Translations under genes and position numbers: made by a program
Shown: positions 1 through 10,875 of the stretch, in pieces
Position numbering within the stretch: position 1 is the first letter of the stretch
How the letters are laid out: every line of letters starts with the position of its first letter
The notes under the pieces: model-generated
Told to the model about the DNA's origin: nothing
Seen by the model: the letters and a program-made list of their open reading frames with translations, nothing else
Database searches by the model: none
Source: Methylococcales bacterium
GTDB taxonomy: Bacteria; Pseudomonadota; Gammaproteobacteria; Methylococcales; Methylomonadaceae
Length of the DNA stretch: 64,000 nucleotides
Assembly (NCBI GenBank): GCA_026399015.1
Contig: JAPLRS010000044.1
Coordinates: 1-64,000 of the forward strand
Reading direction: 5' to 3'

Positions 1-19
1 ATTCATTCTGGAGTATTCA

Positions 20-1942
20 ATGGCTAAGATAATTGGCATAGATTTAGGAACAACCAACTCATGTGTGGCAGTATTAGAAAACGGCGTTGCAAAAGTAATT
101 GAAAACAGTGAAGGCGCTCGTACAACCCCTTCTATCATTGCATTTAGTAGTGATGATGAAGTATTAGTAGGCCAATCAGCAAAACGCCAAGCGGTTACTA
201 ATCCTAAAAACACACTTTTCGCTATTAAACGTTTAATCGGTCGTCGTTTTAAAGATGACGCAGTACAAAAAGACATCAAAATGGTACCTTACAACATCGT
301 TGAAGCAGAAAACGGTGATGCATGGGTAGAAGTCCATGGTAAAAAAATGGCATCACCTGAAATTTCAGCCCGTATCTTAATGAAGTTAAAAAAAGATGCT
401 GAAGCGTATTTAGGTGAAACCGTCACAGAAGCTGTTATCACGGTTCCTGCTTATTTTAACGATTCACAACGTCAAGCGACTAAAGACGCTGGCCGTATTG
501 CAGGCTTAGAAGTTAAACGTATCATCAACGAGCCAACTGCATCAGCATTAGCTTTTGGTATGGATAAACCGAAAGGCGATACTAAAATTGCCGTGTATGA
601 CTTAGGTGGCGGTACTTTTGATATCTCTATTATCGAAATTGCTGAAATTGATGGTGAGCATCAATTTGAAGTATTATCAACCAACGGTGACACCTTCTTA
701 GGTGGTGAAGATTTCGATTCAAGAATTATTGAATTCCTTGCAGCTGAATTTAAAAAAGAAAGTGGCGTAGACGTACACAATGATCCATTAGCATTACAAC
801 GTTTGAAAGAAGCGGCAGAAAAAGCAAAAATTGAATTGTCTTCAAGCCAACAAACTGACGTTAACTTACCTTACATTACTGCTGATGCAACAGGCCCTAA
901 ACATTTAAACGTTAAATTAACCCGTGCAAAATTAGAGTCTTTAGTAGAAGAATTAATTAACCGCACAAAAGGCCCTTGTGAAATGGCACTTAAAGATGCG
1001 GGTGTTAAAGCGTCAGAAATTAACGACGTTATTTTGGTAGGTGGTCAAACACGTATGCCAAAAGTTCAAGAGATGGTTAAAGACATCTTTGGTCAAGAGC
1101 CTCGTAAAGACGTTAACCCAGATGAAGCGGTTGCCTTAGGTGCTGCGATTCAAGCGGGTGTATTAGCGGGTGACGTTAAAGACGTCTTATTATTAGACGT
1201 TATTCCATTGTCTCTAGGTATCGAAACAATGGGCGGCATTATGACTAAGTTAATTGAAAAAAATACCACTATCCCAACCAATGCAGCACAAGTATTCTCC
1301 ACTGCAGAAGATAACCAAACGGCAGTAACTATTCATGTACTACAAGGTGAACGCGAAAAAGCTGCAGCAAATAAATCATTAGGTCGATTTGATTTAGCAG
1401 ACATCCCACCTGCTTCTCGTGGTGTGCCACAAATTGAAGTGTCCTTTGACATCGATGCAAACGGTATCTTAAACGTATCGGCTAAAGATAAAGCCACAGG
1501 TAAAAAACAATCGATCGTTATTAAAGCCTCAAGTGGTTTATCTGATGAAGAAGTTGATCGTATGATTAAAGATGCTGAAGCGCATGCGGATGAAGATCGT
1601 AAATTAACTGAATTAGTTCATGCACGTAACCATGCAGAAGGCATGATTAACGCAACTGAAAAATCACTTAAAGAATTTGCTGATCAAGTAGATGCAGACG
1701 AAAAAGCGGGTATTGAAAGTGGTCTTGAAGCCTTAAAAGAAGCGGTTAAAGGCGACGACAAAGACGACATCGAAGCTAAAACAACCGCGCTAACTGAATT
1801 AGCAGGCAAACTAGCTGAACGTGCTTACGCTCAAAAAGCAGGCGCAGAAGGCGGTGAAGCGCATCAAGCAGAAGGTGCATCTTCTGCACATGCAGATGAT
1901 AATGTTGTTGATGCTGAGTTTGAAGAAGTTAAAAAAGACTAA
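20..1942 (+). CDS. dnaK: Molecular chaperone DnaK (Hsp70)
   Basis: ATP-dependent cytosolic chaperone that works with DnaJ and GrpE in protein folding. The 640 residues are full length: the N-terminal ATPase domain opens with [11 protein letters not shown], has the phosphate-binding DLGGGTFD near residue 195 and VGGQTRMP near 340. The substrate-binding domain and helical lid follow, ending in an EEV-type tail (EEVKKD). TGGAG 8-9 bases before the ATG is a good ribosome site. A hairpin follows the gene and dnaJ comes next on the same strand. A grpE gene, if adjacent, would lie outside the window. Confidence 0.98.
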   Translation: MAKIIGIDLGTTNSCVAVLENGVAKVIENSEGARTTPSIIAFSSDDEVLVGQSAKRQAVTNPKNTLFAIKRLIGRRFKDDAVQKDIKMVPYNIVEAENGDAWVEVHGKKMASPEISARILMKLKKDAEAYLGETVTEAVITVPAYFNDSQRQATKDAGRIAGLEVKRIINEPTASALAFGMDKPKGDTKIAVYDLGGGTFDISIIEIAEIDGEHQFEVLSTNGDTFLGGEDFDSRIIEFLAAEFKKESGVDVHNDPLALQRLKEAAEKAKIELSSSQQTDVNLPYITADATGPKHLNVKLTRAKLESLVEELINRTKGPCEMALKDAGVKASEINDVILVGGQTRMPKVQEMVKDIFGQEPRKDVNPDEAVALGAAIQAGVLAGDVKDVLLLDVIPLSLGIETMGGIMTKLIEKNTTIPTNAAQVFSTAEDNQTAVTIHVLQGEREKAAANKSLGRFDLADIPPASRGVPQIEVSFDIDANGILNVSAKDKATGKKQSIVIKASSGLSDEEVDRMIKDAEAHADEDRKLTELVHARNHAEGMINATEKSLKEFADQVDADEKAGIESGLEALKEAVKGDDKDDIEAKTTALTELAGKLAERAYAQKAGAEGGEAHQAEGASSAHADDNVVDAEFEEVKKD

Positions 1943-1993
1943 TTCAATCGATGCAAGCTTTCTGATTGAGTGTAAACATCAATCTTAGTAAAT

Positions 1994-2032
1994 AAGCAGG
2001 TTAGGGCTTTAATAGTTGCCCTAACCTGCTTT
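1994..2032 (+). terminator. Hairpin terminator after dnaK
   Basis: A 14-bp perfect stem (arm AAGCAGGTTAGGGC and its complement) with a 10-base loop starts about 50 bases after the dnaK stop. Only a short T tract follows, so termination may be partial and allow some read-through to dnaJ. Confidence 0.6.
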
Positions 2033-2122
2033 CTACATTAAGCTTCAATGAAACAGATTTTATAGCAAATTACCGCGCTTTTTTAGCTAGCGGTTTCTCA
2101 TAACCTCGCAGCAATGCTTAAT

Positions 2123-2142
2123 CTCCTGACAACACTCAGGAG
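2123..2142 (+). promoter_or_regulatory. Hairpin sequestering the dnaJ ribosome-binding site
   Basis: The arms CTCCTGA (2123-2129) and TCAGGAG (2136-2142) form a perfect 7-bp stem with a 6-base loop. The 3' arm contains the dnaJ Shine-Dalgarno AGGAG, 11 bases before the ATG at 2154, so the site is fully paired when the hairpin forms. A second imperfect hairpin (ACCGC at 2072-2076 with GCGGT at 2090-2094) lies upstream. In a heat-shock gene this layout suggests an RNA thermometer; that role is inference. Confidence 0.5.
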
Positions 2143-2153
2143 CGGATTGAAAC

Positions 2154-3293
2154 ATGGCAACAAAAGAAGATTTTTACAAACTGCTTAACATTGATAAAAA
2201 TGCCAGCGATGCGGAGATCAAAAAAAGCTACCGTAGCTTGGCGATGAAATATCATCCTGATAGAAACGCAGACAATCCTGAAGCGGCTGAAGTCAAGTTT
2301 AAACAAATTAAAGAAGCCTACGAAGTTTTATCAGACCCCAAAAAACGTTCTGCTTATGATCAATTTGGTCATGCTGGCATAGATCCCTCCATGGGTGGTC
2401 GCCCAGGTGGGTTTGGTGGAGCCGATGGTTTTAGTGATGTATTCGGTGATGTATTTGGCGACATCTTTGGCGGTGGCAGACAACAACGCAGCACCTCTCA
2501 GCGTGGTTCAGATTTACGCTACAACCTTGATTTAACTTTAGAAGAAGCCGTTGCTGGCACAGAAACCAAAATTCGCATTCCTGTACTCGTCAGTTGTAAA
2601 GCTTGTACTGGCACAGGTGCAAAAAAAGGCTCAGAACCGGTTATCTGTACAACCTGTCATGGCCATGGCCAAGTGCGTATGCAACAGGGCTTTTTCTCAG
2701 TTCAACAATCTTGCCCGACTTGTCGTGGCACCGGCAAACAAATTAAAGACCCTTGTAACTCCTGTCATGGTGACGGCCGCGTCCAAGAAACTAAGACCCT
2801 CTCTGCTAAAATTCCTGCGGGGGTTGATACTGGCGATAGAATTCGTTTAAGTGGCGAAGGAGAAGCCGGTGAACGTGGTGGCCCATCGGGTGATCTTTAT
2901 ATTGAAGTTCGCGTAAAAAATCATGCTATTTTTACTCGAGATGGCGCTAATTTGTATTGTGAAGTACCCATCAGCTTTACGACCGCTTGCTTAGGTGATG
3001 CAATTCAGGTTCCAACCTTGAATGGCGAAGTGAAACTCACTATTCCACCCGAAACCCAAACTGGCAAATCTTTTAGATTACGTGGCAAAGGAGTTAAACA
3101 AGTCCGTGGCGGTGCCATTGGCGATTTAATCTGTAAAGTAAAAATTGAAACCCCCGTGCAACTCACTAAAGATCAAAAAGCCTTAATTGAAAAACTAGGT
3201 GAATCTTTGTCGAGCGGCGGAAAACACCACAGCCCTCAAGAACATTCTTGGGTTGATGGCGTAAAAAACTTTTTCAATAATTTAACGAGTTAA
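2154..3293 (+). CDS. dnaJ: Co-chaperone DnaJ (Hsp40)
   Basis: Stimulates the DnaK ATPase and delivers substrates. All domains of a type I DnaJ are visible in 379 residues: a J domain with HPD in KYHPDRN near residue 35, a glycine/phenylalanine-rich linker at about 75-110, and four CxxCxGxG-type zinc repeats at about 145-210 (for example CKACTGTG and CPTCRGTG). C-terminal substrate-binding domains follow. dapB begins four bases after the stop, so the two genes are probably one transcript. Initiation may be limited by the upstream hairpin. Confidence 0.98.
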   Translation: MATKEDFYKLLNIDKNASDAEIKKSYRSLAMKYHPDRNADNPEAAEVKFKQIKEAYEVLSDPKKRSAYDQFGHAGIDPSMGGRPGGFGGADGFSDVFGDVFGDIFGGGRQQRSTSQRGSDLRYNLDLTLEEAVAGTETKIRIPVLVSCKACTGTGAKKGSEPVICTTCHGHGQVRMQQGFFSVQQSCPTCRGTGKQIKDPCNSCHGDGRVQETKTLSAKIPAGVDTGDRIRLSGEGEAGERGGPSGDLYIEVRVKNHAIFTRDGANLYCEVPISFTTACLGDAIQVPTLNGEVKLTIPPETQTGKSFRLRGKGVKQVRGGAIGDLICKVKIETPVQLTKDQKALIEKLGESLSSGGKHHSPQEHSWVDGVKNFFNNLTS

Positions 3294-4100
<807 letters not shown>

Positions 4101-4135
4101 AAAGTAGAATCACCACACATCAAGCAGAAACCGCT

Positions 4136-4173
4136 AAAAGCCTCGTAGGATCATTATCCTACGAGGCTTTTTT
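4136..4173 (+). terminator. Intrinsic terminator after dapB
   Basis: A perfect 16-bp stem (AAAAGCCTCGTAGGAT pairing with its complement across a 4-base CATT loop) runs into a T tract. It ends the dnaJ-dapB unit. Apart from the small gene at 4364, the rest of the gap to 4635 shows only AT-rich sequence. Confidence 0.9.
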
Positions 4174-4363
4174 ATGCCAAAAATAAAGCCCACCGTCTCT
4201 AATCAATCTATCTTATGGACGTAACTCAACAGTCTTTACTTTCAAAAATCAGATATACATATGAAAATCCATCATTAAATGTTCTAAAAAATCACTGTTA
4301 TAGTGCACTCCACAAATAAAAACTGAAATTACTTTAAATCAGTAAAAGCTGTAGAGGTACAGG

Positions 4364-4534
4364 ATGACTTTGAACTCAAATAATACTAAACAAACACAAG
4401 TTAAAATTGAAGTTATTAATCACATAACATCAATATTACAGGGAATCCGTTTTGGATCATTAGAGATAATTATTCATGATGGAAAAATTGTTCAGATTGA
4501 GCGAAAAGAAAAAATTCGCTTCGATGCCAAATAA
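4364..4534 (+). CDS. Small YezD-like (DUF2292) protein
   Basis: A 56-residue open frame with ATG preceded by GAGG about 8 bases upstream. The core IEVINHITSILQGIRFGSLE followed by IIIHDGKIVQIERKEK resembles the YezD/DUF2292 family: a short helix followed by two strands and a basic end. Members of this family often sit beside sulfate or organosulfur uptake genes, and here the next genes are an outer-membrane porin and a sulfate-binding protein. The molecular function is unknown to me. It is too small for most gene callers but has a good ribosome site, a clean start and a credible family match. Confidence 0.75.
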   Translation: MTLNSNNTKQTQVKIEVINHITSILQGIRFGSLEIIIHDGKIVQIERKEKIRFDAK

Positions 4535-4634
4535 TTAATTTTGCTTCACTCTACCCCAAAAAAGGTGAGTCAAACTTAAAAATAAAAAGCGGGCTTACCG
4601 GACAACCGATAATTTAAGTAAAAGAGCACACAAC

Positions 4635-6434
4635 ATGAATCAATTACAAAAAACCGCATTAGCAATTGCCATCAATTTTACAATATTAGGCGTTTCAAAC
4701 GCAAAAGGGGCAGATACTGCTGCTTTAGAAAAGCGTATCCAAGAACTTGAAAATCGTTTAGCAAAAATGGATCAACTTGAACGTCGATTAGAACAACTTG
4801 ATAAAGCAACCGCTTTAACAAATAAAGCGATTAGCGACCCCATACCGGTGGCGACAGCACCCAATTCCATTTCGTCTACAGAAATAGATAAACTTAATCG
4901 TAAAGTAAATACCTTACAGCGAAAATTAGAAGTTCAGGATGAAGTGACAACTGGCGCCTTTAGTAAAATACCTAATTTTGAAGCAGGAGCAGAGGGCTTT
5001 AAAGTTACTTCTACGGATAAAAGACATCAATTACGCATAGGTGGGGCAGTACAAACTGACTACAAGGCCTTTATAGATAACGCGTGGAATTCAGGAAATG
5101 GTTCAGGATTCGCTTCCAATATACCAACATCTCCACTACCTGCTGGTCCAGACTCGATTTCACTTAGACAAGCTCGTATGACATTAGACGGTTATGTGTT
5201 TAATGATTTGTATTTCAAAATCATGACGGATTTTGCACAGACTAATAGTACGGCAAACCTATTACCTGATGCATACTTAGACTATAACTATTTTTCTGCT
5301 GCAAGTTTATTAGTCGGTAAATTTAAACCCTCAATAAGTCTTGAACGTCTACAAGGTGATGTCGACACCGCTTTCTTAGAACGAGGATTTCCAACTAACT
5401 TAGCACCGAACCGAGATGCAGGAATTCAGTTACATGGGGCATTTGGTATGCCTGGCTATAAAACAGAAAGAGCTGCAGGACCTATTGATGTGAAGAATGC
5501 CTTCACTTATCAAGTAGGGATAACAGATGGTACAGGTGACTCAGGTAATGCAACTGGTAACGGCACACCGACTAATAGTAATGCGTTAAATTCTAATGCA
5601 ACTACTTATAACCCAATAACTGGAAAATATTCGACAACAAACACATCCTCTTCTTTTGCTAACGATAAAGAATTTGATGGCCGTATCTTTGCTCAACCAT
5701 TTCAACATTCAGGATATTCATGGTTAGAGGGTTTTGGTTTTGGACTTGCTGGCTCTTATTCAAACCCTAACCATCAATTAATTAATGCACAGAAATCTCT
5801 AATTGGCCAATCTACGATTGTTGATTATACCCAAACCTCTGCAAACACCAATGTTAGCATACCAGCAAGTAGCAAAGGTTCTGCATACACTGCTAAAAGC
5901 ATCATCACTGCAGATGGAAACTCATACCGCATTTACCCGCAAGCTTTTTGGTTTAATGGGCCTTTTGGCCTTATGGGTGAATATGTTGAATCGACTCAAA
6001 CACTCAACGCTAGTGCTTTAGGCAAAGTTGGTAATAACATTTCACAAACTAATAAAGCCTCTCAAGTTCAAATTTCTTATGTAATAACGGGCGAAGACAA
6101 TACCTTTAATGGTGTAAGGCCCATGAATAATTTCGACCCCGTAAAAGGCACTTGGGGCGCATTACAAATAGCGGGCCGCTGGAGCGAATTAAGTGTCGAT
6201 AACGACACATTCATAATGCTTGATCCTACAAAATCAGTAAACAAAGCCACAGCCTTCACAATTGGGGCTAACTGGTTTTTAAACAAAAATGCGCTGATTA
6301 GATTAGATTACGAAGATGTCTCTTTCACCGGTGGTGCAGGCACAGCATCAGGCTCAGGTGCTTCGACTAAATACCATGTCACCAACCGACCATCTGAGCA
6401 AATTTTTGCTACTCGTTTCCAATTAGCATTTTAA
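4635..6434 (+). CDS. OprP/DcaP-type outer-membrane porin, probably for sulfate
   Basis: A 599-residue secreted beta-barrel. It has a signal peptide ending near residue 26, then a coiled-coil segment at about 28-118 (ALEKRIQELENRLAKMDQLERRLEQL and a second stretch). The barrel matches the phosphate-selective porin O/P family (FKVTSTDKRHQLRIGGAVQTD onward) and ends in an aromatic FQLAF. The coiled coil plus barrel recalls DcaP of Acinetobacter, where the coiled coil aids trimerisation. The sulfate-binding protein starts 21 bases later, so sulfate or another sulfur oxyanion is the likely substrate; this is inferred from context only. Confidence 0.85.
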   Translation: MNQLQKTALAIAINFTILGVSNAKGADTAALEKRIQELENRLAKMDQLERRLEQLDKATALTNKAISDPIPVATAPNSISSTEIDKLNRKVNTLQRKLEVQDEVTTGAFSKIPNFEAGAEGFKVTSTDKRHQLRIGGAVQTDYKAFIDNAWNSGNGSGFASNIPTSPLPAGPDSISLRQARMTLDGYVFNDLYFKIMTDFAQTNSTANLLPDAYLDYNYFSAASLLVGKFKPSISLERLQGDVDTAFLERGFPTNLAPNRDAGIQLHGAFGMPGYKTERAAGPIDVKNAFTYQVGITDGTGDSGNATGNGTPTNSNALNSNATTYNPITGKYSTTNTSSSFANDKEFDGRIFAQPFQHSGYSWLEGFGFGLAGSYSNPNHQLINAQKSLIGQSTIVDYTQTSANTNVSIPASSKGSAYTAKSIITADGNSYRIYPQAFWFNGPFGLMGEYVESTQTLNASALGKVGNNISQTNKASQVQISYVITGEDNTFNGVRPMNNFDPVKGTWGALQIAGRWSELSVDNDTFIMLDPTKSVNKATAFTIGANWFLNKNALIRLDYEDVSFTGGAGTASGSGASTKYHVTNRPSEQIFATRFQLAF

Positions 6435-6455
6435 TTACCAACCTAGGAGTTTTAT

Positions 6456-7466
6456 ATGAAAAAAAACCTTTTTAAACTCATCTTTGCTTCGGCATTATCA
6501 CTTTCTGTGACTACGCCAATTCAAGCTAAAGAAGTTAATCTTTTAAATGTATCTTACGATCCAACGCGAGAACTTTATAAAGAATACAATCCTGTCTTTG
6601 CTAAATATTGGAAAGCTAAATCTGGTGATGATGTAACAGTCAATCAATCACATGGTGGCGGTGGAAAACAAGCCAGAGCTGTATTAGAAGGCCTAGAAGC
6701 AGATGTAGTGACCTTAGCAATTGCTTATGATGTTGACCAACTGTATCAAAAACGTAAATTAATTCCAGAAAACTGGCAAACATTACTACCCAATAATAGT
6801 TGCCCCTATACTTCAACTATTGTATTCATTGTTCGTAAAGGTAATCCTTTAGGTATTAAAGATTGGAATGATATCGTTAAACCTAATGTTAGTATCGTTA
6901 CTCCTAACCCTAAAACATCAGGCGGGGCTCGCTGGAACTTTTTAGCCGCTTGGGGTTATGCGCTTAAACACAATAACAATGACGAAGCTGCAGCCAAAAA
7001 CTTCGTAACTCAACTATATAAAAATGCAGCAGTACTTGATACAGGTGCCCGTGGCTCAACAACTAGTTTTGTAGAACGTGAAATTGGTGATGTTTTAATC
7101 ACATGGGAAAATGAAGCATACATGGTACTTGATGAATTTGGTAAAGATAAGTATGAAATAGTAACGCCATCTTTAAGTGTGCTAACAGAACCCCCTGTTA
7201 CTGTTGTCGAAGATATTGCGCGCAAGCATGGCACGACTGAAGTGGCGACTGAATACCTTAAATACCTATACAGCAAAGAGGGTCAAGAAATAATAGGCAA
7301 AAACTATTACCGTCCCACTGATCCTGAAATTGCCGCTAAATACGCAAAACAATTTAAACCTTTAGAGTTATTTAAAATTGATTTATTCGGTGGCTGGAAT
7401 GTTGCACAAAACAAATTCTTTGCCGATGAAGGTGTATTTGATCAAATATACGCTGCCGGCAAATAA
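6456..7466 (+). CDS. sbp: Periplasmic sulfate-binding protein
   Basis: Substrate-binding component of the sulfate/thiosulfate ABC importer. The 336 residues have a signal peptide cleaved after about residue 24 (IQAKEV) and the family's ligand-loop signatures NQSHGGGGKQARAVLEGLEADVV and NPKTSGGARWNFLAAWG. A GGAG ribosome site is present. It shares a transcript with the upstream porin and is separated from cysT-cysW-cysA by a terminator and a 550-base gap. The permease genes therefore have separate transcriptional control. Sbp versus CysP cannot be decided from the sequence alone. Confidence 0.95.
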   Translation: MKKNLFKLIFASALSLSVTTPIQAKEVNLLNVSYDPTRELYKEYNPVFAKYWKAKSGDDVTVNQSHGGGGKQARAVLEGLEADVVTLAIAYDVDQLYQKRKLIPENWQTLLPNNSCPYTSTIVFIVRKGNPLGIKDWNDIVKPNVSIVTPNPKTSGGARWNFLAAWGYALKHNNNDEAAAKNFVTQLYKNAAVLDTGARGSTTSFVEREIGDVLITWENEAYMVLDEFGKDKYEIVTPSLSVLTEPPVTVVEDIARKHGTTEVATEYLKYLYSKEGQEIIGKNYYRPTDPEIAAKYAKQFKPLELFKIDLFGGWNVAQNKFFADEGVFDQIYAAGK

Positions 7467-7490
7467 GCAATAAACCAGAGGCAATAACAC

Positions 7491-7524
7491 AAAAAGGGTA
7501 ACCCCTTTAGGTTCACCCTTTTTT
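7491..7524 (+). terminator. Intrinsic terminator after the sulfate-binding protein gene
   Basis: AAAAAGGGT with an AACC extension pairs with GGTT and ACCCTTTTT, followed by Ts. It ends the porin-sbp unit 25 bases after the stop codon. Confidence 0.85.
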
Positions 7525-7600
7525 ATGCTCTCACAATACGTGAGAAAGCGGTAGCAGTCCCTCCCAGAAGCAACATCTTATCCCGTTAAGCTTTGACTCA

Positions 7601-7852
7601 GCTTTTCAAGGCTTTAAAAACCCTTACCTAAACTTCAACTCTCTTTAACAAGGAGAATTAAACCTTTAGCAAGGTGAGTTATATCCTTACCAAGATCAAT
7701 TAAAGCTTTAGCAACCCTTGCTATACCTATAAAAAATATTATCCACTATTTGAAAATAATAATTAAAAATTTAACTTACCTTTTGAAAGCCTTGGCAAGT
7801 TCTGTTAAAACTTTATCTCTCATTTTTCAACCTTTATCATTGCTTACTGGTG
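7601..7852. repeat. Degenerate 21-bp periodic repeat array ahead of cysT
   Basis: About twelve units in a strict 21-base register (starts at 7601, 7622, 7643, 7664, 7685, 7706, 7727, 7748, 7769, 7790, 7811, 7832). The clearest units begin CTTTAACAAGG, CTTTAGCAAGG, CCTTACCAAG, CTTTAGCAAC and CCTTGGCAAG, and several end in TTAAA. The middle units (7727-7789) are eroded but the phase is kept on both sides. All frames are interrupted by stops. Twenty-one bases is two helical turns, so repeated sites would face the same way; binding by a regulator is inference. The stretch 7525-7600 shows nothing else. Confidence 0.6.
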
Positions 7853-7888
7853 CATTTAAATCATCGCTGCAAAAAGTATCATTTATTT

Positions 7889-7902
7889 AGATATTAATAT
7901 CT
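7889..7902. promoter_or_regulatory. Perfect palindrome upstream of cysT
   Basis: AGATATTAATATCT is a perfect 14-bp palindrome 118 bases before the cysT start. Its A/T-rich dyad could be a regulator site (for instance for the CysB-like protein of this operon) or chance in AT-rich DNA. The rest of 7853-8019 is AT-rich with no other clear signal. Confidence 0.3.
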
Positions 7903-8019
7903 GAAATTGTCGTTTCATTATCATAAGAAATCTAATTAAACTTTATAAAAAGAATTAAATATCATTATTTTCGCTAAGTAATTCCACAGCGCGAATAAAG
8001 CATACAAAAAGGATAGATA

Positions 8020-8847
8020 ATGTCACAAAAGACCGTCATGCCAGGATTCCGACCTTCGATAAGCTTTACCCTACTCTATTTGAGTTTAATCGTTTTAATA
8101 CCCCTAAGCACATTGGTTTTTGAAAGCTTAAAACTTAATTGGGACGATTACATCCAAATCATTACCAGCAAACGCATATTATCTTCATTTCAAGTTAGCT
8201 TCACAGCAGCACTTGTTGCTGCTACCGTAGCTACCATTTTTGGCTTTATTACTGCATGGGTATTAGTAAGATATTCTTTTTTTGGTAAAAATATATTTCA
8301 CGCCCTTATTGATTTGCCCTTTGCTTTACCTACAGCGGTTGCAGGTATTGTTTTAGCCACGCTATTCCAACCAAGTGGTTTGTTGGGTAAATTTTTATTA
8401 AGCACTTTTGGTATTCAAGTTGCATTTAAACCTTTAGGTATTGCCATCGCCCTAATTTTTATTAGCATCCCTTTTGTAGTTCGGACAGTCGAACCCGTAC
8501 TTTTGGAATTTGAAACCAGTATGGAAGAAGCTGGCTCAAGCTTAGGCGCAACTCGCTGGCAAGTATTTACAAAAATCGTGTTTCCTAATATTTTTCCGGC
8601 TTTACTTACAGGGTTTGCTCTCTCTTTTGCTCGTGGCGTTGGGGAATATGGTTCTGTTATCTTCATAGCCGGCAACATCCCTTATGTTTCTGAAATCGTT
8701 CCGCTATTAATCGTTATTAAGTTAGAACAATTTGACATTCCTGGAGCGACAGCTATCGCACTGACTATGCTAGTCATCTCTTTTTTATTGTTACTCGTCA
8801 TAAACTTACTACAGCATTGGGCTCGCAAACGCTCTGGACAACTATAA
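8020..8847 (+). CDS. cysT: Sulfate/thiosulfate ABC transporter permease CysT (CysU)
   Basis: Inner-membrane permease subunit that pairs with CysW. It has 275 residues with six predicted membrane segments and the ATPase-coupling EAA loop at about 168-187 ([23 protein letters not shown]). AAGGA nine bases upstream supports the ATG. cysW follows after 16 bases, then cysA and a CysB-like regulator, so this is the first gene of a four-gene operon. The downstream order and family motifs separate it from molybdate permeases. Confidence 0.95.
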   Translation: MSQKTVMPGFRPSISFTLLYLSLIVLIPLSTLVFESLKLNWDDYIQIITSKRILSSFQVSFTAALVAATVATIFGFITAWVLVRYSFFGKNIFHALIDLPFALPTAVAGIVLATLFQPSGLLGKFLLSTFGIQVAFKPLGIAIALIFISIPFVVRTVEPVLLEFETSMEEAGSSLGATRWQVFTKIVFPNIFPALLTGFALSFARGVGEYGSVIFIAGNIPYVSEIVPLLIVIKLEQFDIPGATAIALTMLVISFLLLLVINLLQHWARKRSGQL

Positions 8848-8863
8848 TAAAAGGATATTTTTC

Positions 8864-9727
8864 ATGAGCTCACATATTCAACAAATTAAAAATGCAAGTA
8901 TCGTTAATAAATCCAGTACAACTCAAGACCCTCTATGGGTTAGATGGCTACTTATTACTATATCTATCGCTTTCATTAGTTTATTTATTTGCATCCCACT
9001 AGGACTGGTTATTTTTCAGGCCTTCTCTAAAGGAATAACTGCCTACTTCACAGCTTTAGCACAGCCAGACACCTTAGCTGCTATAAAGCTTACCCTAACT
9101 GTTGCTTTAGTGACGGTTCCTCTAAATACTCTTTTTGGTGTAGCAGCGGCTTGGACAATTACTCGTTTTGATTTTCCCGGAAAAAGTTTATTAACAACGT
9201 TAATCGACCTCCCCTTTTCAGTCTCTCCGGTTATTTCTGGTTTGATATTTGTTTTACTATTTGGTGCGCAAGGCTGGTTTGGTGAATGGTTAATGGCACA
9301 TGATATAAAAATAATATTTGCTGCTCCGGGAATTATATTAGCCACGATCTTTATTACTTTTCCATTTGTCGCAAGACAATTGATTCCATTAATGCAAGAG
9401 ATGGGGCATCAAGAAGAAGAGGCCGCACTATCATTAGGCGCCAGTGGTTGGAGAACTTTTTTCTCAGTGACATTACCCAATATTAAATGGGCATTACTCT
9501 ATGGCGTTCTACTTTGCAATGCCCGAGCCATGGGAGAGTTTGGCGCAGTATCAGTGGTTTCTGGACATATTAGAGGCATGACAAACACCCTACCTCTACA
9601 TGTCGAAGTTAGTTATAACGATTACGATGTTATTGGAGCTTTTGCGAGTGCATCTATTCTAGCTGGCTTGGCCATTGTCACTCTGATATTAAAAACATTC
9701 CTTGAATGGAAGCAAGCAACTAGATAG
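8864..9727 (+). CDS. cysW: Sulfate/thiosulfate ABC transporter permease CysW
   Basis: Second permease subunit of the sulfate importer, 287 residues with about six membrane segments. An N-terminal cytosolic segment of about 35 residues precedes the first helix. The EAA coupling motif is [23 protein letters not shown] at about 184-206. AAGGA lies 11 bases before the ATG. A 101-base gap separates it from cysA; I see no terminator in it, so co-transcription is likely. Confidence 0.95.
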   Translation: MSSHIQQIKNASIVNKSSTTQDPLWVRWLLITISIAFISLFICIPLGLVIFQAFSKGITAYFTALAQPDTLAAIKLTLTVALVTVPLNTLFGVAAAWTITRFDFPGKSLLTTLIDLPFSVSPVISGLIFVLLFGAQGWFGEWLMAHDIKIIFAAPGIILATIFITFPFVARQLIPLMQEMGHQEEEAALSLGASGWRTFFSVTLPNIKWALLYGVLLCNARAMGEFGAVSVVSGHIRGMTNTLPLHVEVSYNDYDVIGAFASASILAGLAIVTLILKTFLEWKQATR

Positions 9728-9828
9728 TACTTAGCCCTTTAACAGCAATAACCAACTATTAAAAATACCTAAACATTCGTCAACAAAGCCCAACGCTTTA
9801 AGACTATTAAAACATTTGAGATTTTACT

Positions 9829-10872
9829 ATGAGTATTTTACTTTCTGATATCAGTAAGAATTTTGGCAGTTTTGCTGCTCTACATAATATCAACTTAGAG
9901 GTGCCTGAAGGTGAATTGGTCGCCTTATTAGGCCCTTCTGGTTGCGGAAAAACCACCTTATTAAGAATCATTGCCGGCTTAGAACATACCGACAAAGGTA
10001 GCGTTATTATTAATGGTGAAAATAAAACCAGTCAAAATGTGAGTCAACGCGGCATTGGTTTTGTTTTTCAACATTACGCTTTATTTCGTCACATGACAGT
10101 ATTTGAAAATGTGGCTTTTGGCTTAAGGGTAAAACCTCGGCATAGCAGACCTAGCAATGAAGTGATTAAGAAAAAAGTGCATGCTCTATTAGATTTAGTA
10201 CAATTAGACTGGTTACATGATAGATATCCAGACCAATTATCAGGAGGTCAGCGCCAACGTATCGCATTGGCCCGCGCCTTGGCTGTAGAACCTTCTGTAT
10301 TATTACTTGATGAACCTTTTGGGGCACTAGATGCCAGCGTTAGAAAAGACTTACGCTTATGGCTAAGAAACCTACATCATGATCTTAACGTGACCAGCAT
10401 TTTTGTAACGCACGATCAAGAAGAGGCCATGGAAGTCGCGAGTCAAGTGGTCGTGCTTAATCATGGGCATATTGAACAACAAGGCTCACCTAGTGAAATT
10501 TACGATAACCCCACTAATGCTTTTGTCTCACGCTTTATTGGCCAAACCAACGTATTCGATTTGGATGAGCATGATAATGAGTGGTTAAGAAATGTGGGTA
10601 TTATTAACACCAACAGTACTGGAAGAATTGCTCACGTACGTCCGCATGATATTCTGATTGAAAAATCTGAAAGTCACCAAGACGCAACCGCGACCTTGAA
10701 AGACTGGCAACACCTAGGGGCTCTTATTCGGCTTGAATTAGTAAAGAATGATCCGCATCATTCAAGTAAGCCCCTCTTTGCTGAAATGCCTAAAGAACAA
10801 TTTAAAACTTTGGCCCTTAGAATTGGCGATGTCGTCAAATTAAAGATTCGCCATGCACACTGGTTTCATTAA
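9829..10872 (+). CDS. cysA: Sulfate/thiosulfate import ATPase CysA
   Basis: ATPase that powers sulfate import through CysT-CysW. In 347 residues: Walker [10 protein letters not shown] at about 35-43, Q-loop in [12 protein letters not shown] signature LSGGQRQR at about 136-143, Walker [12 protein letters not shown] and the switch histidine in [11 protein letters not shown]-terminal regulatory region of about 110 residues follows. The CysB-like regulator starts four bases after the stop. Confidence 0.96.
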   Translation: MSILLSDISKNFGSFAALHNINLEVPEGELVALLGPSGCGKTTLLRIIAGLEHTDKGSVIINGENKTSQNVSQRGIGFVFQHYALFRHMTVFENVAFGLRVKPRHSRPSNEVIKKKVHALLDLVQLDWLHDRYPDQLSGGQRQRIALARALAVEPSVLLLDEPFGALDASVRKDLRLWLRNLHHDLNVTSIFVTHDQEEAMEVASQVVVLNHGHIEQQGSPSEIYDNPTNAFVSRFIGQTNVFDLDEHDNEWLRNVGIINTNSTGRIAHVRPHDILIEKSESHQDATATLKDWQHLGALIRLELVKNDPHHSSKPLFAEMPKEQFKTLALRIGDVVKLKIRHAHWFH

Positions 10873-10875
10873 ATT

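Noticed and set aside
2033-2122. A sigma32 promoter in front of dnaJ.
   Set aside because: I could not find convincing CTTGAA and CCCCAT boxes at a proper spacing; dnaJ may rely on another promoter or on read-through from dnaK.
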